A stretch of 64,000 bases of DNA from Ramlibacter sp. PS4R-6. GTDB taxonomy: Bacteria > Pseudomonadota > Gammaproteobacteria > Burkholderiales > Burkholderiaceae_C. Shown piece by piece: positions 1-7,311 of the stretch; position 1 is the first letter of the stretch, and each line of letters begins with the position of its first letter. Made by a program: the position numbers and the translations under genes. The notes beneath the pieces are model-generated. The model saw nothing but the letters and a program-made list of their open reading frames with translations, had not been told where the DNA came from and did not search any database. The DNA lies in the NCBI RefSeq assembly GCF_037572775.1, contig NZ_JBBHKA010000001.1:248001-312000 (forward strand), given 5' to 3'.

Positions 1-90
1 CGCGATGCGCGGCCCGTGGTTGACAGCCCCGGGCCGTTTTGCTTTCTGGCCCCGCAGTTTCCTCGAGAGAAAACCAACAGGAGAAAAGAC

Positions 91-384
91 ATGACGAGAA
101 CGATGCCCTGGGGTCCGAGCGGATCGGCCCCGCCCCTGGCGGCCACGCTGCTGAACATCCTCGCCGCCGTGCTGCGCAAGGCGAGCGTGCTGCTCGAAGG
201 CCGCGCCGCCCGCGTGGCGCAGGCGGCGCAGGCCGAGGCGCTCGCCGCCGCGGAAGAACTGCTGGCCGCGAGCACGGACACCGTGGAATTCCACGCGTAC
301 CACCGCGACGCCGGCGCGCCCGAAGGTGCGCTGTACGTCAACGGCGAGCTGGTGGGTTTCGTGTCCGGCGTCAGCCGGCTGTGA
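91..384 (+). CDS. small hypothetical protein
   Basis: I do not recognise this 97-residue protein. The start at 91 is chosen over an upstream in-frame start at 16 because a GGAG lies about eight bases before it and the upstream extension has no such site. The first half is an alanine-rich helical stretch (about residues 13-60: a hydrophobic run, then Ala/Arg/Glu-rich sequence). The C-terminal third (HAYHRDAGAPEG, then LYVNGELVGFV) looks like a short beta-rich unit. No clear signal peptide or membrane span. It stands alone, followed by a strong terminator at 401-435. Confidence 0.6.
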   Translation: MTRTMPWGPSGSAPPLAATLLNILAAVLRKASVLLEGRAARVAQAAQAEALAAAEELLAASTDTVEFHAYHRDAGAPEGALYVNGELVGFVSGVSRL

Positions 385-400
385 AGGCCCCCGAAGCGGG

Positions 401-435
401 AAGGCCGGGAGCGATCCCGGCCTTCTTTTTTTTTT
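401..435 (+). terminator. intrinsic terminator
   Basis: A perfect 10-bp stem (AAGGCCGGGA, GCGA loop, complementary arm) at 401-424 is followed by C and eleven T residues. It ends transcription of the small gene at 91-384. On the opposite strand there is no T run, so it probably serves the plus strand only. Confidence 0.9.
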
Positions 436-443
436 GGGGCCGC

Positions 444-917
444 CTACTTCTTGCCCGCGGCTTCGCGTTCCTTCTTGACCTTCTCGATGTCGTCCTGCAG
501 GTACGCCGTCTCGGCGCACTTCTCGCGGAACGCGGTGAAGTCCGTCTCGATCTTCGCGCGGTCGGCGTTGAAGGTTTCCTGGGCCACGCGGTGCGCTTCC
601 ACTTCCTGCTTGAACGCGCGCTCCTTGCGCTCGAAGCGCGCGCGGCGGCCCGAGCCGGTGGCGTTCATGTCTTCGGCCACGCGCTGGGCCTCCTCGTTGA
701 TTTCCTTGGCCTGGGCGTTGAACGCCTCGCCCGCCTTGACGAGCTTCTCGCTGCGTTCCTTCAGGCCTTTCTGGCGCGCTTCGATGTCGTCCTGCGTGTT
801 CAGGCACGCGCGCAGTTCGTCGATGGTTCCCGTGCGCTTGCCGGAGGCTTGCTGCGCGCCGGCGCCAAGGGAGAGCGTCGCGGCCAGCGCGACGAGGGTG
901 AGGGACAGCTTGTTCAT
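444..917 (-). CDS. periplasmic coiled-coil protein, function unknown
   Basis: A 157-residue protein with a clean Sec signal peptide (MNKLSLTLVALAATLSLGAGA, cleavage near residue 21) followed by a highly charged helical region (about 30-150) with heptad-like Glu/Lys/Ala spacing that predicts a long coiled coil. Two cysteines (in RACLNT and REKCAE) flank the helical part and could form a disulfide in the periplasm. It is transcribed alone, away from the phenylacetate genes upstream of it. I know of no specific function. OmpH/Skp-like chaperones have a similar composition, but the spacing of motifs does not let me claim that. Confidence 0.75.
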   Translation of the reverse strand: MNKLSLTLVALAATLSLGAGAQQASGKRTGTIDELRACLNTQDDIEARQKGLKERSEKLVKAGEAFNAQAKEINEEAQRVAEDMNATGSGRRARFERKERAFKQEVEAHRVAQETFNADRAKIETDFTAFREKCAETAYLQDDIEKVKKEREAAGKK

Positions 918-975
918 GTTGGTCGGGGCTCGTGGCCCGGTGGTTGGGGGATGCCCCGGTCGGGGCCGGGCGAAA

Positions 976-2277
976 CTATAACTTGCGCTTGTCGATGACG
1001 CGCTTGGCCTTGCCGAGGCTGCGCTCGACGCCGCCCGACGCGCGCAACTCGATCCGGGCCGAGCTGCCGATGTAGGCCTTCACCTCGTGGGCGAGCTGGG
1101 CCGCGGCGCCCTTCGCGGCGTCGCTTTCCGGGTCACCATCCGCGCGGACTTCCACCGCGACGGTCAGCTCGTCCAGGGCGCCGTCGCGCGTGAGGATGCA
1201 CACGTAATGCGGCGCGAGCTCCGGTCGCTTGAGGATGAGCTCCTCGATCTGCGTGGGGAACACGTTGACGCCGCGCACGATCATCATGTCGTCGCTGCGG
1301 CCGGTGATCTTCTCCATGCGCCGCATGGTGCGGGCCGTGCCGGGCAGCAGCCGCGTGAGGTCGCGCGTGCGGTAGCGAATGATGGGCAGCGCCTCCTTGG
1401 TGAGGCTCGTGAAGACCAGTTCGCCGAGTTCGCCGTCCTTCACCGGCCGGCCCGTCTCGGGGTCGACGATCTCGGGGTAGAAGTGGTCCTCCCAGACCGT
1501 CGGGCCGTCCTTGGTTTCGATGCACTCGTTGGCCACGCCCGGCCCCATCACTTCCGACAGGCCGTAGATGTCGACCGCGTCCATGTTCATGCGCTGCTCG
1601 ATCGCCATGCGCATGTCGTTGGTCCACGGCTCGGCGCCGAAGATGCCCACGCGCAGCGAGGTCTGCCGCGGGTCCAGGCCCTGGCGCTCGAACTCCTCGG
1701 CGATGGCCAGCATGTAGCTGGGCGTGACCATGATGATGTCGGGCCGGAAGTCGGTGATCAATTGCACCTGGCGTTCGGTCTGTCCGCCACCGAAGGGCAC
1801 GACAGTCAGGCCCAGCCGCTCGGCGCCGTAGTGCGCGCCGAGGCCGCCGGTGAACAGGCCGTAGCCGTAGCTCACGTGCACCAGGTCGCCCGGCATCGCG
1901 CCCGACGCGCGGATGCTGCGCGCCATCACGGTCGCCCAGGTGTCGATGTCGTTCTTCGTGTAGCCGACCACCGTCGGCTTGCCCGTGGTGCCGCTGGACG
2001 CGTGGATGCGCACGCATTTCTCGCGCGGCACGGCGAACATGCCGAAGGGGTAGTTGTCGCGCAGGTCCTTCTTGGTCGTGAAGGGGAATTTCGCCAGGTC
2101 CTCGAGGCTGCGGCAGTCTTCGGGGTGCACGCGCGCCTCGTCGAACTTCTTCCGGTACACAGGCGAGTTCGCATAGGCATGCGCGAGCGTCTGCTTCAGC
2201 CGCTTGAGCTGCAGGCCGCGCAGTTCGTCGACCGAGGCTTTCTCGATCGGCTCGAGGTCGAATCTGTCGTTGATCAC
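976..2277 (-). CDS. paaK: phenylacetate-CoA ligase PaaK
   Basis: Activates phenylacetate to phenylacetyl-CoA with ATP, the first step of the aerobic phenylacetate pathway in the cytoplasm. The 433-residue length fits the family (about 430-440). Visible motifs are the AMP-binding loop SSGTTGKPTVVGYT near residue 90, the YGLSEVMGPG segment near 240, RTRDLT near 305, and the C-terminal RGVNVFPTQIEE segment typical of PaaK. The start is a GTG at 2277, with a GGAGGGG site six bases upstream. It overlaps the stop of paaI by four bases (GTGA), so the two are translationally coupled. It is the last gene of the leftward paaG-paaI-paaK set. Confidence 0.93.
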   Translation of the reverse strand: MINDRFDLEPIEKASVDELRGLQLKRLKQTLAHAYANSPVYRKKFDEARVHPEDCRSLEDLAKFPFTTKKDLRDNYPFGMFAVPREKCVRIHASSGTTGKPTVVGYTKNDIDTWATVMARSIRASGAMPGDLVHVSYGYGLFTGGLGAHYGAERLGLTVVPFGGGQTERQVQLITDFRPDIIMVTPSYMLAIAEEFERQGLDPRQTSLRVGIFGAEPWTNDMRMAIEQRMNMDAVDIYGLSEVMGPGVANECIETKDGPTVWEDHFYPEIVDPETGRPVKDGELGELVFTSLTKEALPIIRYRTRDLTRLLPGTARTMRRMEKITGRSDDMMIVRGVNVFPTQIEELILKRPELAPHYVCILTRDGALDELTVAVEVRADGDPESDAAKGAAAQLAHEVKAYIGSSARIELRASGGVERSLGKAKRVIDKRKL

Positions 2278-2717
2278 GCCGTCCCCTCCGGGAGCACCGT
2301 CCCCTGGATGTGCGCGCTCTTGCCGCGGAACATCGCCACGACTTCGCCGCGCTGGTTCGTCACCTTCATGTCGTAGATGCCGTGGCGCCCCTGCAGCGCC
2401 TGCTCGACGCCTTCGCAGGTGAGCACGTCGCCCGCCTTGCCGGGCTTGAGGAACTCGATGCTGCAGCCGGCGGCCACCGTCACCTTGTTGTGGCTGTTGC
2501 ACGCGAAGGCGAAGGTCGAATCGGCCAGCGTGAAGATCAGGCCGCCGTGGCAGATGGCATGGCCGTTGAGCATCTCCTCGCGCACCGTCATGCGCATCAC
2601 CGCGCGCCCAGGCTCGCAGCTCACGAGCTCCATCTGCATGAACTCGCGGCTGGCGCGGTCGGAGGCGAACATCGCCTCGCCGACCTTCGCGGCGAGCTGG
2701 CGTGCATCCATGGTCAT
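2274..2717 (-). CDS. paaI: hydroxyphenylacetyl-CoA thioesterase PaaI
   Basis: A 147-residue single-domain hotdog thioesterase that releases CoA from stalled ring-hydroxylated phenylacetyl-CoA intermediates. The hotdog signature NGHAICHGGLIFTLAD around residues 50-66 contains the conserved His-Gly-Gly and the catalytic acidic residue. The start ATG at 2717 overlaps the paaG stop by four bases (ATGA), and its own stop overlaps the paaK start in the same way. Position between paaG and paaK makes the assignment firm. Confidence 0.92.
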   Translation of the reverse strand: MTMDARQLAAKVGEAMFASDRASREFMQMELVSCEPGRAVMRMTVREEMLNGHAICHGGLIFTLADSTFAFACNSHNKVTVAAGCSIEFLKPGKAGDVLTCEGVEQALQGRHGIYDMKVTNQRGEVVAMFRGKSAHIQGTVLPEGTA

Positions 2718-3517
2718 TCGCCCTTGAAGTTGGGCGCGCGCTTCTCGCGGAAGGCGCCCACGCCTTCGAAGTAGTCGTGCGTGCGGCCCAGCGCCGATTG
2801 CGTGTCGCGCTCGAGATCCAGCTGGTGGTCCAGGTCGTGGCTGGCGGCGGCGCGCAGCAGGCGCCGCGTCTCCACCAGGGCCTTCGTCGGCATCGTGGCC
2901 AGGCGCTGCGCGAGCTTCATCGCCGCCTCGACGCAGTTCTGGCCTTCCGGCACGACGTCCCAGATCATTCCCCATTCCTTGGCGTCGTTCGCGGGCATCT
3001 TGTCGGACAGCATCGCGGCGCCCATGGCGCGCGCCAGGCCCAGCTTCTTGATCAAAAACCACGTGCCGCCCGCATCGGGCACCAGGCCGATCTTGCTGAA
3101 CGCGAGCGTGAACGACGCGTTCGATGCGGCCAGCGCGAGGTCGCAGCCCATGGCGATGGACACGCCCGCCCCCGCGGCGCTGCCGTTGATCGCGGCGACC
3201 GTCGGCACGCGCAGCGCCTGCAGCTTGCGCACCGTGGGATTGAAGGCCTGGTCGATGATGGGGCCGGGGTCGGCGCGCTTCACCAGGTCGGGGCCCGGCG
3301 TGAAGTCGAATTCCGCGAGGTCGGCGCCGGCGCAGAAACCGCGGCCCGCGCCCGTGAGCACCATGGCGCGGATCGATTTGTCGTGCTCGATCTTCGCGAA
3401 CGCGTCCCACAGCTGCTCGTGCATCTCGCGCGTGAAGCTGTTGAGCGCCTGCGGCCGGTTGAGCGTCACCAGCGCCACCGCGCCGCGTGCCTCGTACAGC
3501 ACCGTCTTCTCGGTCAT
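2714..3517 (-). CDS. paaG: 2-(1,2-epoxy-1,2-dihydrophenyl)acetyl-CoA isomerase PaaG
   Basis: A 267-residue crotonase-fold enzyme that converts the ring epoxide of phenylacetyl-CoA to the oxepin-CoA. The oxyanion-hole segments GRGFCAGADL (about 60-69) and NGSAAGAGVSIAMGCD (about 108-123) are intact. PaaG lacks the first hydratase glutamate, and here that position is Val/Ser-like rather than Glu, while the later acidic residue in VPDAGGT is present, as in known PaaG. The start at 3517 follows an AGGAG site. The gene opens the leftward paaG-paaI-paaK operon and faces the divergent hydratase across the palindrome at 3548-3573. The monooxygenase genes paaABCDE and paaZ, paaH and paaJ are not in this window. 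Confidence 0.88.
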   Translation of the reverse strand: MTEKTVLYEARGAVALVTLNRPQALNSFTREMHEQLWDAFAKIEHDKSIRAMVLTGAGRGFCAGADLAEFDFTPGPDLVKRADPGPIIDQAFNPTVRKLQALRVPTVAAINGSAAGAGVSIAMGCDLALAASNASFTLAFSKIGLVPDAGGTWFLIKKLGLARAMGAAMLSDKMPANDAKEWGMIWDVVPEGQNCVEAAMKLAQRLATMPTKALVETRRLLRAAASHDLDHQLDLERDTQSALGRTHDYFEGVGAFREKRAPNFKGE

Positions 3518-3547
3518 CGTCGTCTCCTGTGGAAGGGGCACTTTACC

Positions 3548-3573
3548 ATTACCCGACCGATTGGTCGGGTAAT
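3548..3573. promoter_or_regulatory. perfect palindrome between divergent paa genes; probable TetR-type (PaaR) operator
   Basis: Two perfect 11-bp arms, ATTACCCGACC and its reverse complement, are separated by GATT. The element sits midway between the paaG start (3517) and the hydratase start (3613), and a -10-like GATAAT lies at 3588-3593 on the plus strand. In many betaproteobacteria the paa genes are controlled by a TetR-family repressor (PaaR) with a palindrome of this general type. The assignment to PaaR is inference, as no regulator gene is in the window. Confidence 0.75.
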
Positions 3574-3612
3574 TGATTTCCCTTGGGGATAATCGCGCCG
3601 AAGGAGAACCCC

Positions 3613-4392
3613 ATGGCCTACGAAACCATCCTCACCCGCACCGAGGCGGGCAAGGTCGGTGTGATCACCTTGAACCGCCCCAAGGCGCTCAATGCGCTGA
3701 GCGACCAGCTGATGGACGAACTCGGCGCGGCGCTGAAAGCCTTCGACGCCGACGACGCGATCGGCTGCATCGTCGTCACCGGCAGCGAGAAGGCCTTCGC
3801 GGCCGGCGCCGACATCGGCGCGATGAAGACCTACGGTTTCGCCGACGTCTACAAGGGCGAGTACATCTCGCGCAACTGGGAAACCATCCGCAGCGTGCGC
3901 AAGCCGGTGATCGCCGCGGTGGCGGGCTTCGCGCTGGGCGGAGGCTGCGAGGTGGCGATGATGTGCGACATCGTCATCGCCGCCGACAACGCGAAGTTCG
4001 GCCAGCCCGAGATCAAGCTGGGGATCATCCCCGGCTCCGGCGGGACGCAGCGCCTGCCGCGCGCACTCGGCAAGTCCAAGGCGATGGACATGGTGCTGAC
4101 CGCACGCATGATGGATGCCCAGGAAGCCGAGCGCTCGGGCCTCGTCAGCCGCGTCGTGCCGCTGGACAAGCTGATGGACGAAGCGCTGGCCGCGGCGATC
4201 GTCATCGCCGACATGCCGCCGCTGGCGGCGATCGCCGCGAAGGAGGCGGTCAACCGCGCTTTCGAAAGCTCGTTGACCGACGGCGTCTGGTACGAGCGGC
4301 GCCTGTTCCATGCGCTCTTCGCCACCGAGGACCAGAAGGAAGGCATGGACGCCTTCGCTTCCAAGCGCAAGGCGGAATTCAAGGGTCGCTGA
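3613..4392 (+). CDS. enoyl-CoA hydratase (PaaF-like)
   Basis: A 259-residue crotonase hydrating trans-2-enoyl-CoA. Both catalytic glutamates of the classical hydratase are visible: one in [13 protein letters not shown] and the second in [13 protein letters not shown], and the [11 protein letters not shown] signature follows. The start at 3613 follows AAGGAG. The divergent arrangement with paaG across a shared operator suggests it serves the phenylacetate pathway as PaaF (2,3-dehydroadipyl-CoA hydratase), but it could equally be a general beta-oxidation hydratase because the sequence class is the same. Confidence 0.88.
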   Translation: MAYETILTRTEAGKVGVITLNRPKALNALSDQLMDELGAALKAFDADDAIGCIVVTGSEKAFAAGADIGAMKTYGFADVYKGEYISRNWETIRSVRKPVIAAVAGFALGGGCEVAMMCDIVIAADNAKFGQPEIKLGIIPGSGGTQRLPRALGKSKAMDMVLTARMMDAQEAERSGLVSRVVPLDKLMDEALAAAIVIADMPPLAAIAAKEAVNRAFESSLTDGVWYERRLFHALFATEDQKEGMDAFASKRKAEFKGR

Positions 4393-4415
4393 TTCAGGCG
4401 CCGCCGGCTGCCGGG

Positions 4416-5075
4416 TCAGTCCCGCTGCGGATGGCGGCGGCGCCACTCGGCCACCGCCTGCACCGTCGTGCACTTCAGGCCATGGGCCTGCGCGAAGTCG
4501 CGCACTTGCGCGCCGCGCGCCATCGTGCCGTCGGGGTTCATCAGCTCGCACAGCGCGCCCGCGCGCTGCAGGCCCGCCAGCATCGGCAGGTCCACCGACG
4601 CTTCGGTGTGCCCGTCGCGCTCCAGCGTGCCGCCCTTCTTCGCGACAAGCGGGAACACGTGGCCGGGACTGACGACCTCGCTGTGTTCCAGCGTCGAGCG
4701 CAGCGCGCACTGGATGGTCTGCACGCGGTCGGCGGCCGATACGCCGGTCGTGACACCGAAGGCCGCCTCGATCGATTGCGTGAAGGCGGTGGCGAAGCGC
4801 GAGCGGTTGACCTCGACCATGGGCTTGAGCTTGAGCTCGCTCGCCTTCTGCGGCGTGATGCACAGGCACACGATGCCGCTGCCCTCGCGGATCATCATCG
4901 CCATCGTGGCCGGCGTGATGCGCTCGGCCGCGACGACGATGTCGGCCTCGTTCTCGCGCTCGGCATCGTCGAGCACCAGCACCGGTTCGCCCGCCGCGAC
5001 GGCGGCGATGACCTCGGGCATCGGGGAAAGGGGGATGGCCGACACGGGGTCGGCGCTGACGGTTTCTGTCGACAT
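4416..5075 (-). CDS. ribB: 3,4-dihydroxy-2-butanone 4-phosphate synthase RibB
   Basis: Converts ribulose 5-phosphate to 3,4-dihydroxy-2-butanone 4-phosphate plus formate, supplying the four-carbon unit of riboflavin. The 219-residue protein has the metal-binding DDAERENEADIV segment (about 37-48), the GSGIVC loop near 67, and the GHVFPL and HTEASVDL segments (about 145 and 165) that carry the active-site His and Glu. There is no fused GTP cyclohydrolase II domain, so it is the stand-alone RibB form. The start at 5075 has an AGGAG. An FMN riboswitch lies upstream, so expression should fall when FMN is plentiful. Confidence 0.95.
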   Translation of the reverse strand: MSTETVSADPVSAIPLSPMPEVIAAVAAGEPVLVLDDAERENEADIVVAAERITPATMAMMIREGSGIVCLCITPQKASELKLKPMVEVNRSRFATAFTQSIEAAFGVTTGVSAADRVQTIQCALRSTLEHSEVVSPGHVFPLVAKKGGTLERDGHTEASVDLPMLAGLQRAGALCELMNPDGTMARGAQVRDFAQAHGLKCTTVQAVAEWRRRHPQRD

Positions 5076-5152
5076 GAAACGCTCCTGTTGGTTGAACAAA
5101 GCGCCTCAAGGCAGCAAGGACTGAACGCGCGGCGAACTGGACGCCGCAACGT

Positions 5153-5291
5153 GCCTTCTTTCATCCGGACTGTGACCGTCGGCCCCGGAATCGCACCGGA
5201 TCTGCTGACCTCTTCCTCGCGGAAGAGCGCTCGCGGGCTTGCGGCTTGCGCCGCCTACCGCCGGTGGGGAATTGCACCCCGCCCTGAAGAC
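5153..5291 (-). ncRNA. FMN riboswitch (RFN element) upstream of ribB
   Basis: Read on the minus strand, the region begins TCAGGGCGGGGTGCAATTCC, continues with ACCGGCGGTA, CCCGCGAGC, GTCAGCAGATCCGGTG and ATTCCGGGGCCGACGGT, and closes with CAGTCCGGATG. These are the invariant blocks of the RFN aptamer in order. About 80 bases separate it from the ribB start and contain a small GC stem (GCGGCG with its complement), which could act in ribosome-site or attenuation control. The mechanism downstream of the aptamer is not clear from sequence alone. Confidence 0.95.
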
Positions 5292-5343
5292 GCTTGAACT
5301 ATAGGGGCGCCGCGAAACCCGTGCTGGCGCGTGGGTGACTCGG

Positions 5344-5700
5344 CTAGAGCGTGCGCGCGCCGCGGGCGCGCAGGAAGCGCTTGAGGTCGTCGAAGCCCAC
5401 GCGGCCGCTGCGCGCATGGTCGATGGCGTCGAAGTTGTCGGCGACGACGCCGAGGCCCGCCGCACGCGCCTGCTCGCGCGTGATGGTGCCGCGGCCCTCG
5501 GTGTCGGCAGCCTCGAAGCTCTCTCGCAGCTTGCGCTCGACCTGCCCGCGCAGCGCCTCGCCGCGCGTCTCGTGCCCCGAGTGCGGCTGCGCGCGCACGG
5601 CCGGCGGCACCCACGGGTCGCGCGGCGCGACGACCGGCCCGTCGCCGGCACGCGCCAGCGCGGCGACGCAGGCCAAGCCGGCGATGACGACGCGCTTCAC
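5344..5700 (-). CDS. exported EF-hand domain protein
   Basis: A 118-residue protein starting with GTG at 5700 that overlaps the stop of the upstream carboxypeptidase gene by four bases (GTGA). An N-terminal hydrophobic stretch (about residues 3-17, ending ALARAG) is a probable signal peptide. Two EF-hand-like loops follow: DTEGRGTITREQ near 68-79, which lacks the usual acidic residue at position 12, and DHARSGRVGFDD near 95-106, which has it. Weak calcium binding in the periplasm is therefore possible but not assured. Coupling suggests it may stabilise or regulate the peptidase, which is an inference. Confidence 0.75.
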   Translation of the reverse strand: MKRVVIAGLACVAALARAGDGPVVAPRDPWVPPAVRAQPHSGHETRGEALRGQVERKLRESFEAADTEGRGTITREQARAAGLGVVADNFDAIDHARSGRVGFDDLKRFLRARGARTL

Positions 5701-7265
5701 GGCGAGCCTCCCGTGTAGAACAGCCGCAGGTCCTGCTTCTGCCGCACGCGCGCCGCGTCGTCCAGGTAAATCATGTGGCCGCTGTCGTAGTAGCGCAGCG
5801 TGAGGTTGGGCACGCTGCCCAGGCGCGCGAGGTCGCGCTCGGTCTGCAGGAACGGCGTGGCGAGGTCCTGGTAGCCGTTGAGCGCCAGCACCTTCAGGGT
5901 AGGCCGAAGCGCGAGCACCGTCGCGAGGTCGGGGATCACGTCGGGCACGGGCTGCCCGTCGTGCCGGAAGTCCCAGCTGTTGATGGCCGCGCTGCCGGTC
6001 GCGTAGGCCGACGGGCTCGAGTAACGCAGCGTCTGGTTCAGGTAAGGGCCGATGGCCTGCGCGAACTGCGAGCCGATCAGCGTGCTCGACGGGTCGCCGT
6101 CGCTGGCAAGCGTGCTGCCCACCGGCGCCGACACGCGCGCGTCGTAGCGGCCGATCAGCGTGCCGGGGATCACGCCGGTCCGGTAGGTGTCGGGATCGAC
6201 GTTGAGGTTGGCGGCCCACGTCTGCGCACGCAGCCCCGTCAGGCCCTCCAGTTGCGTCGCGAGCGCGGGCGCCGGCGGTGTGTGCTGCGAGAACCACACG
6301 ACCACCGCGGGATCGTAGGTGGCGGAAACGAACCCGCGCATCAGCTGCGCGTTGGCCGTGCTGTCGGCGGGCGCGCCGGCGGCGACCTGGTGGTACGAGC
6401 CGGCCTGCGCGTACGACGGCACGAAGCCCGCGCAGCTGATGGACAGCGACGCGCCCGAGCAGTTCGTCGCGTAATTCAGCACCGACGACAGCAGGATGAT
6501 GCCGTCCAGCCGCACGCCTGCCGTCTCGAGCATGCGCGCCATCACGGGTGCGCGCGTGGTGCCGTACGACTCGCCGAACAGGTACTTGGGGCTGGCGTCG
6601 CGCCCGTTGGCCGCGAGCCAGCGCACGACGAAGTCGCGGAACACCGCAGCGTCCTTGTCGACGCCCCAGAAGGTCTGGTTTCTGTTGGGGGCGATCGCCT
6701 GCGAGTAGCCGGTGCCCACCGCGTCGACGAACACGAGGTCCGTCGTGTCCAGCAGCGTCTCCATGTTGTCCACGAGCGGGAACGGCTTGGGCGCGGTGGT
6801 CGATGGCAATCCCGTGGCGAGGCGCTTGGGGCCGAAGGAGCCCAGGTGCAGCCACACGGTGGCCGACCCCGGCCCGCCGTTGTAGAAGAAGGTCACCGGG
6901 CGCAGCGCCGGGTTCCACCCGTCCGCCGTGTAGCTGACGTGGAAGAACGCGGCCTGCGGCACGCCGGCGGGATCGCGCGCGACCAGGTGGCCGGCTTGCG
7001 CCGTGTAGGCGATCGTGCCGGTGGGCAGCGTGATCGTGCGATGCGTGACCGCGTGCGCTTCGCCGGTGCCCGCCGGCAAGGCAGCGTTGGCAGTGACCGA
7101 ATAGGTGGTGGGGTCGTTGAGCGGTGTGTCGCCCACCGCAGGCGGCGGCACGGGCTCCGGCGAAGGCGGCGGTGCGCCCCCGCCGCCCCCACCGCCGCAC
7201 GAAGCCAGCGCAGCGGCGAGGGCCGCGGCGGCAACGGCAGCGAAAAGCCTGTCGAGCACAACCAC
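5697..7265 (-). CDS. S10-family serine carboxypeptidase-like lipoprotein
   Basis: A 522-residue alpha/beta-hydrolase of the serine carboxypeptidase (peptidase S10) family. The signal peptide ends in a lipobox (ALAS before Cys23), followed by a glycine run and a Pro-rich linker to about residue 45, so the protein is predicted to be a lipoprotein. Family marks are the oxyanion segment NGGPGSAT (129-136), the nucleophile in GESYG (Ser233), the Asp in GYQDLATP and the His in DSGHMIYLD near the C terminus, so the catalytic triad is complete. The start is taken as the GTG at 7265; another GTG at 7259 would shorten it by two residues. It is followed by the coupled EF-hand gene. Confidence 0.85.
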   Translation of the reverse strand: MVVLDRLFAAVAAAALAAALASCGGGGGGGAPPPSPEPVPPPAVGDTPLNDPTTYSVTANAALPAGTGEAHAVTHRTITLPTGTIAYTAQAGHLVARDPAGVPQAAFFHVSYTADGWNPALRPVTFFYNGGPGSATVWLHLGSFGPKRLATGLPSTTAPKPFPLVDNMETLLDTTDLVFVDAVGTGYSQAIAPNRNQTFWGVDKDAAVFRDFVVRWLAANGRDASPKYLFGESYGTTRAPVMARMLETAGVRLDGIILLSSVLNYATNCSGASLSISCAGFVPSYAQAGSYHQVAAGAPADSTANAQLMRGFVSATYDPAVVVWFSQHTPPAPALATQLEGLTGLRAQTWAANLNVDPDTYRTGVIPGTLIGRYDARVSAPVGSTLASDGDPSSTLIGSQFAQAIGPYLNQTLRYSSPSAYATGSAAINSWDFRHDGQPVPDVIPDLATVLALRPTLKVLALNGYQDLATPFLQTERDLARLGSVPNLTLRYYDSGHMIYLDDAARVRQKQDLRLFYTGGSP

Positions 7266-7311
7266 CCGGCGATTTAAACCACGGGGCCGTGCCCGCGCAA
7301 GCAGGCTTGCC

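Noticed and set aside
16-90. N-terminal extension of the first small gene to an in-frame start at 16.
   Set aside because: No ribosome site upstream; the ATG at 91 has a good one. A TTGACA box at 20-25 lies in this stretch but has no convincing -10 partner.
5775-7277. A 500-codon open frame on the plus strand opposite the S10 carboxypeptidase.
   Set aside because: Low-complexity Arg/His/Val-rich translation with no motif, antisense to a gene with an intact catalytic triad.
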